The notes: a model not told the origin generated them from the sequence alone. Numbered from the stretch's first letter, positions 17,075 to 26,138 are shown. The stretch: DNA of 35,654 bases from Eubacteriales bacterium (GCA_028702135.1 JAQVPJ010000022.1:1-35654), one strand, 5' to 3'. A program made the numbers and translations.

Positions 17075-17548
17075 ATGAAAAAGTGCTCGAACTGCGGAGC
17101 CGTTATGAGCAATAAAAATTTTACCTGTATCGAATGCAACAGCGTTCTTGGAGATCCGGTTACCAATGAAGAAATCCAGTCATCAAACGAGTATTCAGAT
17201 TATATTGACAGAGCCCTTGTTCGGAGTGACGACTTTTATGTCAGTGTATGGGATAAAATCATGTCGGCGATCAGCGCTTTCGGAACGATATTTATCATTT
17301 ATTCTATTGTAAATAATAATGGTCCAGACCTTTTCATCGGAGTTATTTCTTTTATATTATGTATAATATACGCTCTTTTCCCTAAGTTTATTTGGTCAAT
17401 TGAAAAACTGAGGATTATTGCATTCAGGTTCTCTGAGGAGCCTGAGCCTTCTGATTTTTATTTGGTGATGGTGAAAATCATTAAAAACATATTATTTTTT
17501 ATAGGCTGCGGATATGTTGTTACTGCTGTTGTATGTATGGTTGCATAA
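17075..17548 (+). CDS. Small zinc-ribbon membrane protein of unknown function
   Basis: A 157-residue product with an N-terminal zinc ribbon (C4-x2-C7 and C18-x2-C21), an acidic linker, two adjacent hydrophobic helices (about 64-110) and a third at the C-terminus (about 128-157). I recognise no family beyond the zinc-ribbon domain. ATG 17075 is chosen because AGGAG lies seven bases upstream; the TTG immediately before it (17072) has a spacing of only four. It lies 17 bases after the GHL10 gene and is probably co-transcribed, so it may assist or sense the surface function of that gene, but this is inference. Confidence 0.75.
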   Translation: MKKCSNCGAVMSNKNFTCIECNSVLGDPVTNEEIQSSNEYSDYIDRALVRSDDFYVSVWDKIMSAISAFGTIFIIYSIVNNNGPDLFIGVISFILCIIYALFPKFIWSIEKLRIIAFRFSEEPEPSDFYLVMVKIIKNILFFIGCGYVVTAVVCMVA

Positions 17549-17604
17549 TGCGGCTTTCCGCAGTATAGTGTTATTAACTGAGACTTTTTAAGAGGTAGCA
17601 GCTC

Positions 17605-18186
17605 ATGAATTACATGACAATAAAAGAAGCCGGCGAAAAATGGGGTCTCGGAATCAGAATCATAACGCAATACTGCGTGCAAAACAGAATCGAGGGAGCG
17701 TTAAAGAAGGGCAATACATGGATTATCCCAAGCAGCGCCTTAAAACCGGAGGATGGAAGAAGAAAACCCCCACAAGAGGGTGAATTAAACACCGAAACGG
17801 TAAATTCAACAAACGGGAGCTCCTACGAGCCACTTAAAAAGAATGGAAATTTGTTTGCCGAAATATTCAAGCGCTTTCCCTATCCTATGCATATATGCGC
17901 ACCCGACGGCACAATACATTTTTTTAACAATGTCCAATTCGGACTTTACACAAAATTTGGGACATTACCCTACCGGGATATTACCAAAAGGGTAATTCCC
18001 GGTTGTTTCTTACTTATAGGATTCCGCTTGACTGTCCCAGAGTTTTGCGTATTGGGTACATTCCGCATAGAGCTCATTATGACTGCCACAGCCGACAATT
18101 GCACCCTTTTCCATCATCACTATACGGTCGGCAAGCTTTACCGAACCCAAGCGGTGAGTTACAATGACGGCTGTCTTATCCCTTGA
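17605..18186 (+). CDS. HTH-PAS regulator fragment, probably truncated gene
   Basis: ATG 17605 follows AAGAGGTAGC. Residues 1-52 are an excisionase/MerR-like DNA-binding domain (MTIKEAGEKWGL, NRIEGALKKG, WIIPSSALKPED). A low-complexity linker then leads into the beginning of a PAS-like domain (FAEIFKRFPYPMHICAPDG, about 84-102), which stops after roughly 25 residues. From about residue 110 (near 17935) the sequence no longer looks like protein. It runs through an intrinsic-terminator hairpin (17972-18003) and then 177 bases antisense to the ABC exporter gene. The intact ancestor was probably a longer PAS-containing regulator, and the 193-residue frame is likely a remnant with a random tail. 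The HTH part could still be made. Truncation is inferred, not proven. Confidence 0.55.
   Translation: MNYMTIKEAGEKWGLGIRIITQYCVQNRIEGALKKGNTWIIPSSALKPEDGRRKPPQEGELNTETVNSTNGSSYEPLKKNGNLFAEIFKRFPYPMHICAPDGTIHFFNNVQFGLYTKFGTLPYRDITKRVIPGCFLLIGFRLTVPEFCVLGTFRIELIMTATADNCTLFHHHYTVGKLYRTQAVSYNDGCLIP
17972..18013 (+). terminator. Intrinsic terminator facing the ABC exporter 3' end
   Basis: ACCGGGATATTACC (17972-17985) pairs with GGTAATTCCCGGT (17991-18003), 13 base pairs with one bulged T and an AAAAG loop, followed by TGTTTCTTACTT. It lies inside the open frame of the HTH-PAS fragment. A second copy of ATTACCC at 17964-17970 can also pair with GGGTAAT (17990-17996), so two exclusive folds exist. 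On the - strand the stem has no U-rich tail. Confidence 0.7.
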
Positions 18187-19866
18187 TATTTTTGCGAATC
18201 GGTCGTAGATGTTCCTCTCCTCAAGCGGATCGATTGCCGCTGTCGGTTCATCCAGAACAATCAGTCGGTGGTCGCGGTAAAAACCTCTTGCGATTGCAAC
18301 ACACTGCCATTGTCCGCCCGAAAGGTCTACTCCATCGAACTCCCTTGACAGCATCGTATCATACCCCTGAGGGAAAGATCTGTCATCAACATCAACGCTT
18401 GCCATAATGCTTACCTCGTCCAGGATTTCCTTATCCGGCTTTTTATCTATCATGCTTATCGAAATATTATCGGATAAAGTCATCTGATAACGCTGATATT
18501 TCTGAAAAACTCCACTTGTTTTCGCAAATGCGCTTTTCAGCGAAAGGTTCTTTGTGTTGTGAGAACCGAGATATACATCTCCCTCAACCGGCTTGTACAT
18601 CCCTGTAAGTAGCCGGACGAGCGTACTTTTTCCCGAGCCATTTTCACCCACAATTGCAATTGTCTCACCGTTTTTAATGGTTAAAGATACATTCTTAACC
18701 GCATAGGTAGGATTTTCGGGTTCCGCATCATTCTCTTCCTTGCTCTTCCCTGCCGGATAGCGAAAGGATACATTATCGAGTACTATGTCGAAGTTATCTC
18801 CTATATCGGTTTGTGTACCTCCATGCTCTTCGAATTCCAAAAGTCTGATATAATTTCTGACTTTTCCGAGATCCTTGCTGATATTGTTGAAATGTGAGCA
18901 TATAAGCTCGTTCATCAGTCCGAAGAGAGAACCTATTGAGTTTATCACCGCAACGAAAGCACCGATGCTTATCTCGCCGTTCATCGTGGCGGTGAAGGTA
19001 ATATACAGTATAAATAAGTAACCTGTCAGCGAGACTAAATTCATCCCGAGATCCATATGTCCTGTTTTGATATTTGCCTTCCAGGATATTTGCTGAACGC
19101 TCCTCAGGCAGTCTTTGTAAAGCTTGTGGAAATAACCGAAAGCACCTAAAATCCTTGTCTCTTTAAACAAATTCCTGGAACTGCAGCAACTCTCATAGTA
19201 TCCCATCTCCCTGCGTTTGGGTGCGGATTTATCCTCAACCTTTGTGTAAACCTTTGTTTTTAATATCTGTGAGAGCATAACAGGGATAAAAACAACAACA
19301 ATCGATATCGCAAGCAGTGGTTTTAGTGAAAAAAGATACCATCCCATCACAATAATACAGGGTATATACAGTGCGATAATAAGTACGATAATCAGTGCAA
19401 AATAAACGGAGGCATACATTCCCTGTGACGCTTTTTCCATATCATCGAGCATACCGGTGTCCTCGAACAGAATCGGCGACAGACGCGAGAGTTTCATATT
19501 TATTTCCCGCTGATTTATACCGCTTACCCTATCCATAAAAACCGAAAAATACAGGTTGACAAAACTGTTTGTAAGCTGTATGGCAAGACCGAAAAGACCG
19601 AACAGAACAAGAGCGCTCAAGGCGTCCCCGATTACGATTTCATTATTATACAGCATCTCCACTCTGTCATAAAAATACTGCTGTACCTTTGCTGTAAAAC
19701 CGCCTCCGAAACCCTGCAAAAAGCTGACTATAAAAAGCATGGTAAGCCCTATCGGAGCATACTTGAACGTCTTTTTTATCAGCCTTAGAAACATACGGGT
19801 TATACCGTATACTTTCTTGTCGGAAAATCTATCGTCTTTTTCCTTTTTCTTTTTATTATTATACAT
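18010..19866 (-). CDS. ABC exporter subunit (membrane domain fused to ATPase), second gene of pair
   Basis: A 618-residue type-IV exporter half-transporter: a lysine-rich cytoplasmic start, six membrane helices (about 30-330) and an ATPase domain. Motifs are Walker A GENGSGKST, a Q-loop in SGVFQKYQ, signature LSGGQ, Walker B LIVLDEP with the catalytic Glu intact, and H-loop VTHRLGS. ATG 19866 is preferred because GAGGAAA is placed eight bases upstream; it overlaps the stop of the preceding ABC gene by 8 bases. Upstream in-frame ATGs at 19881 and 19914 have no such site. The pair probably forms a heterodimer. Substrate is unknown; lipid, peptide or drug export are all possible. Confidence 0.9.
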   Translation of the reverse strand: MYNNKKKKEKDDRFSDKKVYGITRMFLRLIKKTFKYAPIGLTMLFIVSFLQGFGGGFTAKVQQYFYDRVEMLYNNEIVIGDALSALVLFGLFGLAIQLTNSFVNLYFSVFMDRVSGINQREINMKLSRLSPILFEDTGMLDDMEKASQGMYASVYFALIIVLIIALYIPCIIVMGWYLFSLKPLLAISIVVVFIPVMLSQILKTKVYTKVEDKSAPKRREMGYYESCCSSRNLFKETRILGAFGYFHKLYKDCLRSVQQISWKANIKTGHMDLGMNLVSLTGYLFILYITFTATMNGEISIGAFVAVINSIGSLFGLMNELICSHFNNISKDLGKVRNYIRLLEFEEHGGTQTDIGDNFDIVLDNVSFRYPAGKSKEENDAEPENPTYAVKNVSLTIKNGETIAIVGENGSGKSTLVRLLTGMYKPVEGDVYLGSHNTKNLSLKSAFAKTSGVFQKYQRYQMTLSDNISISMIDKKPDKEILDEVSIMASVDVDDRSFPQGYDTMLSREFDGVDLSGGQWQCVAIARGFYRDHRLIVLDEPTAAIDPLEERNIYDRFAKISRDKTAVIVTHRLGSVKLADRIVMMEKGAIVGCGSHNELYAECTQYAKLWDSQAESYK

Positions 19867-21661
19867 TGACTTTTTCCTCATACCAGCTCTTCTGCGACTC
19901 GAACATCTCGGCATAAAGTCCGCCTTTTTTTATCAGCGCATCATGGTTGCCCTGCTCTGTAATGTTTCCGTTCTCCAGCACCAAAATTTCATCGGCAAGC
20001 CTTGCCGACCCGAGCCTGTGCGTTATAAAAATCGTCATTCTGCCTCTGCTTACTCTTCCGAAAAGCTCGTAAACGCTGCGCTCTGAAATAGGATCAAGCG
20101 CAGCAGTAGGTTCATCGAGAATTCGTACGGGGCAGTGTGAAACCAATGTCCGCGCTATAGCAATCCTCTGCCATTGACCGCCGGAAACATCAGTACCGTC
20201 AGTTCTGGTTTTGCCGAGAGGAGTGTCCAGACCGTCCTTAAAACGCTCCGTTTCCTCCTCAAGCCCCGCTGTTTTAATTGCTTTTTTTATCTCTTCTTCA
20301 CAGCAACCGTTCACATTTCCGAGTGCGACACATTCTCTGAGTGAAATCTCATATTTTGCAAAATCCTGATATACAACCGAAAACAGCCCCTTTATTTCCG
20401 CCTGTGTATAATCCCTAAGCGATTTGCCGTTTACCGATATTTCACCCTCGTAATTCGTATACAAACCCGTAAGGAGCTTTGCGATAGTGGTTTTTCCTGC
20501 ACCGTTTCTGCCCACAAAAGAGTAGTGCTTATCTCCGTATAAAGTCATGGAAAGATTGTCGAGTATAATGTTATCCGTTTCGGGATATTTAAAAGAGACA
20601 TTCTTGAATTCGATTTTTTCGATAACACCGCTACATACATTAATATCAGGCTTATCCAAAGCTCCGTCGGTTTCACTCAGCATCGAAAATTCCGTAAGGT
20701 CCTTCATATATTCTTTAATCTGCGAAAATTGATAAATAACGTTAGATAAACGCCAGCTTGCTATATTCTCAAGATTGTTAATGGCTACGATAAGTGATGT
20801 ATAGACACCGATAGTGATCACTTTGTTTGAAAGAGGTATAAGAAGCAGTCCCGATACAACGATTGTGGCAAAAAGTGTTGATATCGAACAAACCCTCATT
20901 TTGACAAAATAGAGTATATTGAGCCTTTTCCGTATTTTTCTTGCCTTTTCAAAAAGCTCATGCCATTTCTTATCAAGAAGGCTGCTGTAAGAGAACATCG
21001 AACGCTCCTCGATATTGTCACGAGATACGAGCAATGCACCGAAAATCCATGAGCGTCTGTTGTGTTTCCAGGATTCTTTGTTCTCGTCATAATCCCTTTT
21101 TCCGCGTCTTACCGATACTATATACATCGGTATGGCGGAAATAATAGATGGTATTGCCGCCCACCATACGAACGATGCGAGGACGGTGATGACCGAACCT
21201 GCCTCAATAAGCAGATTAATAAGGTTCATAAGATTATATAACCCGTTGGTTATTTTACCATCCGGGTTATCAGCTGCGCGGGTAATCAATTCCCACGTTT
21301 TATCGTTCTCTATATGAGAAAATTCAAGCGATGCTCTTTTTGCAATAACCTGCTCCTTAAAAGTAAGGGCAAGCTTCATTCCCATTTTTGTGTTAAAAAA
21401 TCCCCCGATGGTATCTGAAAAATAATTGTAAGCGATAGTCAGAGCATAAATTATCAAAGCCGGATAAATATCCGGCACCTGTGAAGTTCCGTTGAAAATC
21501 GAATTTGCAGTGTCTATAAAATTCGCAAGTATGAATATTCGCGCTGACGGTATCAGAGCTGTTATCAGATTTTTCGCCACAATCAACGAGCAATATACAG
21601 GAGCAGCACTAAACGGTATCCTTATGTAATCCAAAAACCCGTATTTATTTTTCTTTAACAT
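19859..21661 (-). CDS. ABC exporter subunit (membrane domain fused to ATPase), first gene of pair
   Basis: A 600-residue half-transporter with six membrane helices (about 15-310) and an ATPase domain: Walker A GRNGAGKTT, Q-loop YQDFAKYE, signature VSGGQ (Val for Leu), Walker B VRILDEP with the catalytic Glu, and H-loop ITHRLGS. Both subunits keep a catalytic Glu, so neither ATP site is plainly dead, unlike many heterodimeric exporters. ATG 21661 has AAAGGACA upstream and is served by the promoter at 21693-21721. No precursor-peptide gene or modification enzyme is seen next to the pair. Confidence 0.9.
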   Translation of the reverse strand: MLKKNKYGFLDYIRIPFSAAPVYCSLIVAKNLITALIPSARIFILANFIDTANSIFNGTSQVPDIYPALIIYALTIAYNYFSDTIGGFFNTKMGMKLALTFKEQVIAKRASLEFSHIENDKTWELITRAADNPDGKITNGLYNLMNLINLLIEAGSVITVLASFVWWAAIPSIISAIPMYIVSVRRGKRDYDENKESWKHNRRSWIFGALLVSRDNIEERSMFSYSSLLDKKWHELFEKARKIRKRLNILYFVKMRVCSISTLFATIVVSGLLLIPLSNKVITIGVYTSLIVAINNLENIASWRLSNVIYQFSQIKEYMKDLTEFSMLSETDGALDKPDINVCSGVIEKIEFKNVSFKYPETDNIILDNLSMTLYGDKHYSFVGRNGAGKTTIAKLLTGLYTNYEGEISVNGKSLRDYTQAEIKGLFSVVYQDFAKYEISLRECVALGNVNGCCEEEIKKAIKTAGLEEETERFKDGLDTPLGKTRTDGTDVSGGQWQRIAIARTLVSHCPVRILDEPTAALDPISERSVYELFGRVSRGRMTIFITHRLGSARLADEILVLENGNITEQGNHDALIKKGGLYAEMFESQKSWYEEKVNV

Positions 21662-21692
21662 ATGATGTCCTTTTGCACTTATTTTAGAAATG

Positions 21693-21721
21693 ATTATAAT
21701 ACATCTGTTTTCTTATTTCAA
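21693..21721 (-). promoter_or_regulatory. sigma-A type promoter of the ABC exporter pair
   Basis: Read on the - strand: TTGAAA (21721-21716), 17-base spacer, TATAAT (21698-21693). The leader is about 25 bases with AAAAGGACATC before ATG 21661. Confidence 0.8.
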
Positions 21722-21775
21722 CAGTTTGATAAAAAATTAACATAATCAGCTTAATATAGAAAATTATTTTAAATC

Positions 21776-21807
21776 ATATAAAGAAGAGCGAACGCTGAGG
21801 TTCGCTC
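21776..21807 (-). terminator. Intrinsic terminator after yebC
   Basis: On the - strand GAGCGAAC (21807-21800) pairs perfectly with GTTCGCTC (21793-21786) across a six-base loop and is followed by TTCTTTATAT. It begins 20 bases after the yebC stop codon and would end the importer-argS-yebC transcript. Confidence 0.78.
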
Positions 21808-21827
21808 CAATAAATATAAAAGTTGTT

Positions 21828-22562
21828 CTACTCGTCTTCCCCATCGTTATCCCAGTTATGCCAAACGCCTGTTACATCGTCGTTTTCGTCGAGTGTATCG
21901 AGAAGCTTTTGCATTTTTACCTTCTGCTCCTCGTCCGTGAGTTTGACATAAGTAGATGGTATTTTATCAGGCTCGGACGATAAGATTTCGTAGCCCCTAT
22001 CCGCAAGTGCGGAACTAACCGCGCTCAAATCCCTGATATCGGTAAATACCTCGAATATCTCTTCTTCGCGGCTGAAATCGTCCGCACCGCATTCGAGAAC
22101 GTCCTCCATTAACTTATCCTCATCAATGCCTTCCGCATTAATAACGATAACACCCCTGTCGCTGAACATAAACGATACACATCCCGTAGTTCCGAGGTTG
22201 CCTCCGAATTTATCAAAATAATGGCGCACATCCGCCGCAGTGCGGTTACGGTTGTCTGTTGTGGTCTCGACGATTACAGCGATACCGCCGACTCCGTAAC
22301 CCTCATACACAACGACTTCGTATGAAACGCTGTCGGATCCGCTCGCTTTTTTTATGATTCTATCAATATTGTCGTTCGGCACATTAAGCGATTTTGCTTT
22401 TGCTATGAGGTCCCTAAGCTTCGTGTTGCTGGCTGGATCTGTGCCGCTCTCTTTTACCGTTATAGCGATTTCCTTGCCAATCTTGGTAAAAACCTTTGCT
22501 CTCTGCGCATCGGTTTTTTCCTTTTTATGCATGATATTTTTCCACTTGGAATGTCCCGACAT
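21828..22562 (-). CDS. YebC/TACO1-family protein
   Basis: A 244-residue member of the YebC family, recognised by MSGHSKWKNI at the start, followed by AQRAKVFTKIGKEI, GTDPASNTKLR, NVPNDNIDRIIKKA, YEGYGVGG and GGNLGTTGCVSFMF. The family was long annotated as a transcriptional regulator (PmpR in Pseudomonas). TACO1 in mitochondria, and more recently bacterial members, act in translation, helping ribosomes through difficult sequences such as proline stretches. ATG 22562 has GAAAGGAAA upstream. It lies 45 bases after argS and is the last gene before a terminator. Operon membership with argS fits a translation role better than a regulatory one, but this is inference. Confidence 0.93.
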   Translation of the reverse strand: MSGHSKWKNIMHKKEKTDAQRAKVFTKIGKEIAITVKESGTDPASNTKLRDLIAKAKSLNVPNDNIDRIIKKASGSDSVSYEVVVYEGYGVGGIAVIVETTTDNRNRTAADVRHYFDKFGGNLGTTGCVSFMFSDRGVIVINAEGIDEDKLMEDVLECGADDFSREEEIFEVFTDIRDLSAVSSALADRGYEILSSEPDKIPSTYVKLTDEEQKVKMQKLLDTLDENDDVTGVWHNWDNDGEDE

Positions 22563-22607
22563 AATAATTTCCTTTCATAATCAGGCTAAAATATTTAATT
22601 TAGCCGT

Positions 22608-24317
22608 TTATATCTCCTCGGTCCGTTTCATACCTAATAGATCGAGCGAGACTCCGAGTACTTTACGCACGCATTTTGTCAGCTTAAGCCTGAACGCTCT
22701 CGCTGCACCCTCCGACCTTAAAATCGGACAATTATGATAAAACTGGTTAAAATCAGAACACAAAGCAAGCGTATACCGCGCAATAACGCTTGGCTCGTTC
22801 TCTTCAAGTGCACGGTTTACCGCTGCTGGGAATTCGGACAGCTTTTTTACAAGCGTTATTTCCTCAGAAGACAGATCGGGGTATGCGGTTTTAACGTCAT
22901 CAACACTATCCATACCCGCTTTTCTAAGGACACTTGAGCTGCGTGCATAGGTGTACTGAACATATGGACCTGTATTTCCCTCAAAGGACAGAGCTTCCTC
23001 CCATACAAAATTAGTATCCTTAATGCGGCTGTTCGCAAGCGCGTTAAAGATTATGGCTCCCACGCCGACAGCACGGGCGACGCTCTTTTTATCTTTAAGC
23101 TCTGCGTTCTTCTCCTCGATAATTTTTTCGCATTTGGATATCGACTCTGCGAGCAGATCGTCAAGATGAATTACATTTCCTGTACGGGACGCCAACTTTT
23201 CGCCGTTGATGCTCATTGTGCCGTAGGGAACATGCACCAGATTTTTTGACCACTCATAGCCCATCAACTCAACTATTTTAAAGCATTGAGCAAAATGAAG
23301 ACTCTGACCTGCGCTGGTTACATAGATGCACTTATCGAAGTCATATTCCTTTTTTCGCCATATAGCGGCAGCGATGTCCCTTGCCACATAGAGTGAGGAA
23401 CCGTCCGACTTTAAAACGACCGTGTTTGTCAAGTTGTAATCCTCAAGCCTGACAATAAAAGCTCCGTTATCCTTTTCAAGCAGGTTCTTCTGCCTGAGTT
23501 CTTCTATAACACCAGGTATCTTATCCGAAAAGAAAGCTTCTCCGTTATATGAATCAAAGCTGATACCGAGCAGCTCATAGGTTTTGTTGTATTCCTTTAT
23601 CGATATATCCTTAAAATACTGCCATATCTCTAAATATTCCTCGTCACCGTTCTCCAGCTTTGTAAATGCGTTTCTCGCCATATCAGAAAGGGCGTTGTTT
23701 TTCTTTTCCTCATCGTTAAAGCGTACATAAATATCCACAAGCTCGTTGATTCCGCGCTCGTCAACCTTCTCTTTGCGCGAATAAAGCTTGTATGCAGCTA
23801 TCATTTTTCCGAAATTTGTACCCCAATCACCGAGATGATTGATAGCAACGCATTTATAACCGCAAAAAGCGTATATATTACGCAGAGCGTTTCCTATCGT
23901 AGTAGAACCGATATGCCCCACATGAAAGCGTTTTGCGATATTGCATGACGAAAAATCGAGGCAAACGACCTTTCCCCTGCCCACCTCGCTGCGTCCGTAA
24001 TCCGCATCGAAAAGAATCCGGTCAAGCAACTCTTTATAATAAAATGCATCCACAAAGAAGTTAAGATAACCGCCGACTGCTTCCACTCTTTTGATAAATG
24101 GAAGCTCACCGATGCTTTCTTTCAGCTCCAACGCTATTTTGGGAGGAGCAGAACGCATTATCCTTGCGAGCTTGAAACAGGGGAGGGCGAGATCGCCCAT
24201 CTTGGAATCCACCGGAATATCAATAAAAGACAGTATCTCATCCTCATCGGTTTTATACCCTGTATTGCTTATTATTTCTGTTATTTTTTTTGCAATTATT
24301 TCCTTTATTTTCTGCAT
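22608..24317 (-). CDS. argS: Arginyl-tRNA synthetase
   Basis: A 569-residue class I synthetase. The N-terminal additional domain (1-110) is followed by the HIGH equivalent HVGH (132-135), GDWGTNFGKMI, the KMSKS-region substitute KLASRTGN (near 370), NTGPYVQYTYAR (anticodon-side helix motif) and a DALR-type anticodon-binding domain at the C-terminus ending LLGMKRTEEI. It charges tRNA-Arg with arginine. ATG 24317 has GGGAGAT upstream. It begins 27 bases after the amino-acid importer ATPase gene with no terminator between, so importer and synthetase are probably co-transcribed. No T-box element is visible ahead of either. Confidence 0.97.
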   Translation of the reverse strand: MQKIKEIIAKKITEIISNTGYKTDEDEILSFIDIPVDSKMGDLALPCFKLARIMRSAPPKIALELKESIGELPFIKRVEAVGGYLNFFVDAFYYKELLDRILFDADYGRSEVGRGKVVCLDFSSCNIAKRFHVGHIGSTTIGNALRNIYAFCGYKCVAINHLGDWGTNFGKMIAAYKLYSRKEKVDERGINELVDIYVRFNDEEKKNNALSDMARNAFTKLENGDEEYLEIWQYFKDISIKEYNKTYELLGISFDSYNGEAFFSDKIPGVIEELRQKNLLEKDNGAFIVRLEDYNLTNTVVLKSDGSSLYVARDIAAAIWRKKEYDFDKCIYVTSAGQSLHFAQCFKIVELMGYEWSKNLVHVPYGTMSINGEKLASRTGNVIHLDDLLAESISKCEKIIEEKNAELKDKKSVARAVGVGAIIFNALANSRIKDTNFVWEEALSFEGNTGPYVQYTYARSSSVLRKAGMDSVDDVKTAYPDLSSEEITLVKKLSEFPAAVNRALEENEPSVIARYTLALCSDFNQFYHNCPILRSEGAARAFRLKLTKCVRKVLGVSLDLLGMKRTEEI

Positions 24318-24344
24318 ATTTATCTCCCTTAACGCAGACCTTTT

Positions 24345-25070
24345 TTACAAGACCTTTGACAAAAACTCCACAAGTCTCGGATTTTTCGGATTCGCAAAGA
24401 ACTCCTCGGGAGGAGCGTCCTCCAAAACACAGCCGTCGTCCATAAACAGGACTCTTGTCGCAACCTCTTTTGCAAAGCCCATCTCGTGCGTTACGACTAC
24501 CATAGTCATACCCGCTTCCGCAAGCTCTTTCATTACCTCCAATACCTCACCGACCATTTCGGGGTCGAGAGCACTTGTAGGCTCATCGAACAGCATAACA
24601 TCAGGCTCCATCGCAAGCGCTCGAATTATTGCGATACGCTGCTTCTGCCCGCCCGAAAGCTGTGCGGGATAAGCATCCGCTTTATCTGAAAGTCCAACTC
24701 TTTTCAGTAACTGATGGGCTTTATAGTATGCTTCCTCTCTTGTTTGTATCCCGAGCATAACGGGAGCAAGCATTATATTCTCTATAATCGATTTATGAGG
24801 GAACAGGTTGAAATGCTGGAAAACCATACCCATTTTGCGACGCAGAAAATCAATATCGGTTTTTTTATCGGTAATGTTTATTCCCTCAAACCAAATCTCT
24901 CCGCTTGTCGGTATCTCAAGCAGATTCAGACAACGCAAAAACGTGCTTTTGCCACTTCCCGACGGGCCGATGATAACAACTTTCTCGCCCTTTTCTATAT
25001 TGAGGTCAATCCCCTTCAATACCTGCAAATCGTGGGTGAATTCTTTACAAAGACTCTTAACGGTTATCAC
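24345..25070 (-). CDS. Polar amino-acid ABC importer, ATP-binding protein (GlnQ/ArtP type)
   Basis: A 241-residue ATPase: Walker [10 protein letters not shown] (35-43), FQHFNLFPH after the Q-loop, signature [11 protein letters not shown], Walker [16 protein letters not shown]-loop VTHEM. This is the GlnQ/HisP subfamily driving uptake of polar or charged amino acids with the neighbouring permease and binding protein. The start is GTG at 25070, supported by GAAAGGAGG nine bases upstream inside the end of the permease gene; the two genes overlap by 14 bases. argS follows after 27 bases. Confidence 0.95.
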   Translation of the reverse strand: MITVKSLCKEFTHDLQVLKGIDLNIEKGEKVVIIGPSGSGKSTFLRCLNLLEIPTSGEIWFEGINITDKKTDIDFLRRKMGMVFQHFNLFPHKSIIENIMLAPVMLGIQTREEAYYKAHQLLKRVGLSDKADAYPAQLSGGQKQRIAIIRALAMEPDVMLFDEPTSALDPEMVGEVLEVMKELAEAGMTMVVVTHEMGFAKEVATRVLFMDDGCVLEDAPPEEFFANPKNPRLVEFLSKVL

Positions 25071-26055
25071 TTACGCGAAGCCTCCTTTCAAGAAGACTCA
25101 ACAGCTTCGTAAGTCCGAGTACTACGATAAGATAGATAGCCGCTACGCCGAACAGTGGCCAGAAAACCTCGTATTCAACTGTTTTTATCGTATCTCCCAC
25201 TCTCGTAAGATCCTCAAGAGCGATATATCCGGCAACTGATGTCTCCTTGAGCAGCGTAATCAGTTCGTTCCCCAACGCGGGAAGCACGTTCTTTATCGCC
25301 TGCGGCATTATAATTTTCCACATTGTCTGGTTATATGATAAACCAAGCGAACGCCCCGCTTCCATCTGACCGTTGTCGACGGACATGATTCCGCTTCTGA
25401 ATATCTCCGCGACATAAGCACCGGAATTGATGCCGAATGCAATTATTGCGGCAAAAACTCTGCTTACATCATAAGTCTGGAAAATGACAAAATAAATTAT
25501 CATAAGCTGAACGACAACGGGAGTGCCCCTGATTATGGTAATATATATTTTTGCACATTTATTAAGTATTACAAGCTTGCCGGTTTTATCGTGCGTAGAG
25601 CGTATGATACCCACAATAAAGCCGAGAATTATGCCAAATCCGGCGGAAAAAAAAGTAACCTCCAGCGTAACAGACAACCCTTTGAGCATACTTTTCCATC
25701 CGTTGTTTTCAATAAAGCTCCGTAAAAATGAGTCCTTTGCCTTTTTATAGGTTTTTTTGAAATATTTTACAAACTCGCTCGAATCATCCTCTGCAGCCTC
25801 TTTTGATTCTTCCTGTGCGATACTGTTTGCTTTTTCCACCAGCGATGATTGACCCAGCCGAGATTTTTTTGAGGTTGTGTCCTCATCTTGTTCACCGCTG
25901 ACTTCCACGCTTCCCTGCTCGTAAACGATGTCCGAGCGCGTATCTTCTTCTGTTATCTGTGCGGAGGAGGTTATTGTCGCTATTAGCGAACACAAAAAAA
26001 TGACGGACAAAAACAATACAATCTTCTTTTTTTCTTTGATTTTAAATAAACTCAT
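25057..26055 (-). CDS. Polar amino-acid ABC importer permease with long N-terminal extension
   Basis: The C-terminal part (about 108-332) is a normal HisM/GlnP-type permease with about five membrane helices and the cytoplasmic EAA-type loop [15 protein letters not shown], followed by [15 protein letters not shown]. Family permeases are usually 215-235 residues. Here there are about 105 additional residues: a hydrophobic segment (11-31) ending in a signal-peptidase-like TSSA, then a strongly acidic, Ser/Glu-rich stretch (35-92) and a basic one. Because such permeases start outside the membrane, the extension should be extracellular. It may be a remnant of, or docking site for, a binding protein. 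ATG 26055 has AAAGGCGGT upstream. The gene lies between the binding protein and ATPase genes. Confidence 0.93.
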   Translation of the reverse strand: MSLFKIKEKKKIVLFLSVIFLCSLIATITSSAQITEEDTRSDIVYEQGSVEVSGEQDEDTTSKKSRLGQSSLVEKANSIAQEESKEAAEDDSSEFVKYFKKTYKKAKDSFLRSFIENNGWKSMLKGLSVTLEVTFFSAGFGIILGFIVGIIRSTHDKTGKLVILNKCAKIYITIIRGTPVVVQLMIIYFVIFQTYDVSRVFAAIIAFGINSGAYVAEIFRSGIMSVDNGQMEAGRSLGLSYNQTMWKIIMPQAIKNVLPALGNELITLLKETSVAGYIALEDLTRVGDTIKTVEYEVFWPLFGVAAIYLIVVLGLTKLLSLLERRLRVSDNR

Positions 26056-26104
26056 ACCGTATTTTACCGCCTTTAGTCATTAAGAAACAAAAACAGAATG
26101 ATAT

Positions 26105-26130
26105 CGGCGTGCTGCCGTAACAACACGCCG
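26105..26130 (-). terminator. Intercistronic hairpin between binding protein and permease genes
   Basis: CGGCGTG (26105-26111) and CACGCCG (26124-26130) form a GC-rich stem with a 12-base loop, followed on the - strand by ATATCATTCTGTTTTTG. Such hairpins after binding-protein genes commonly protect or partly terminate the message so that more binding protein than permease is made. The U-run is displaced, so partial read-through is expected. Confidence 0.6.
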
Positions 26131-26138
26131 TTGCAGTT

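Noticed and set aside
17549-17562. Small hairpin TGCGG-CTTT-CCGCA right after the zinc-ribbon gene as a terminator
   Set aside because: The stem is only five strong pairs and is not followed by a U-tract, so termination here is doubtful.
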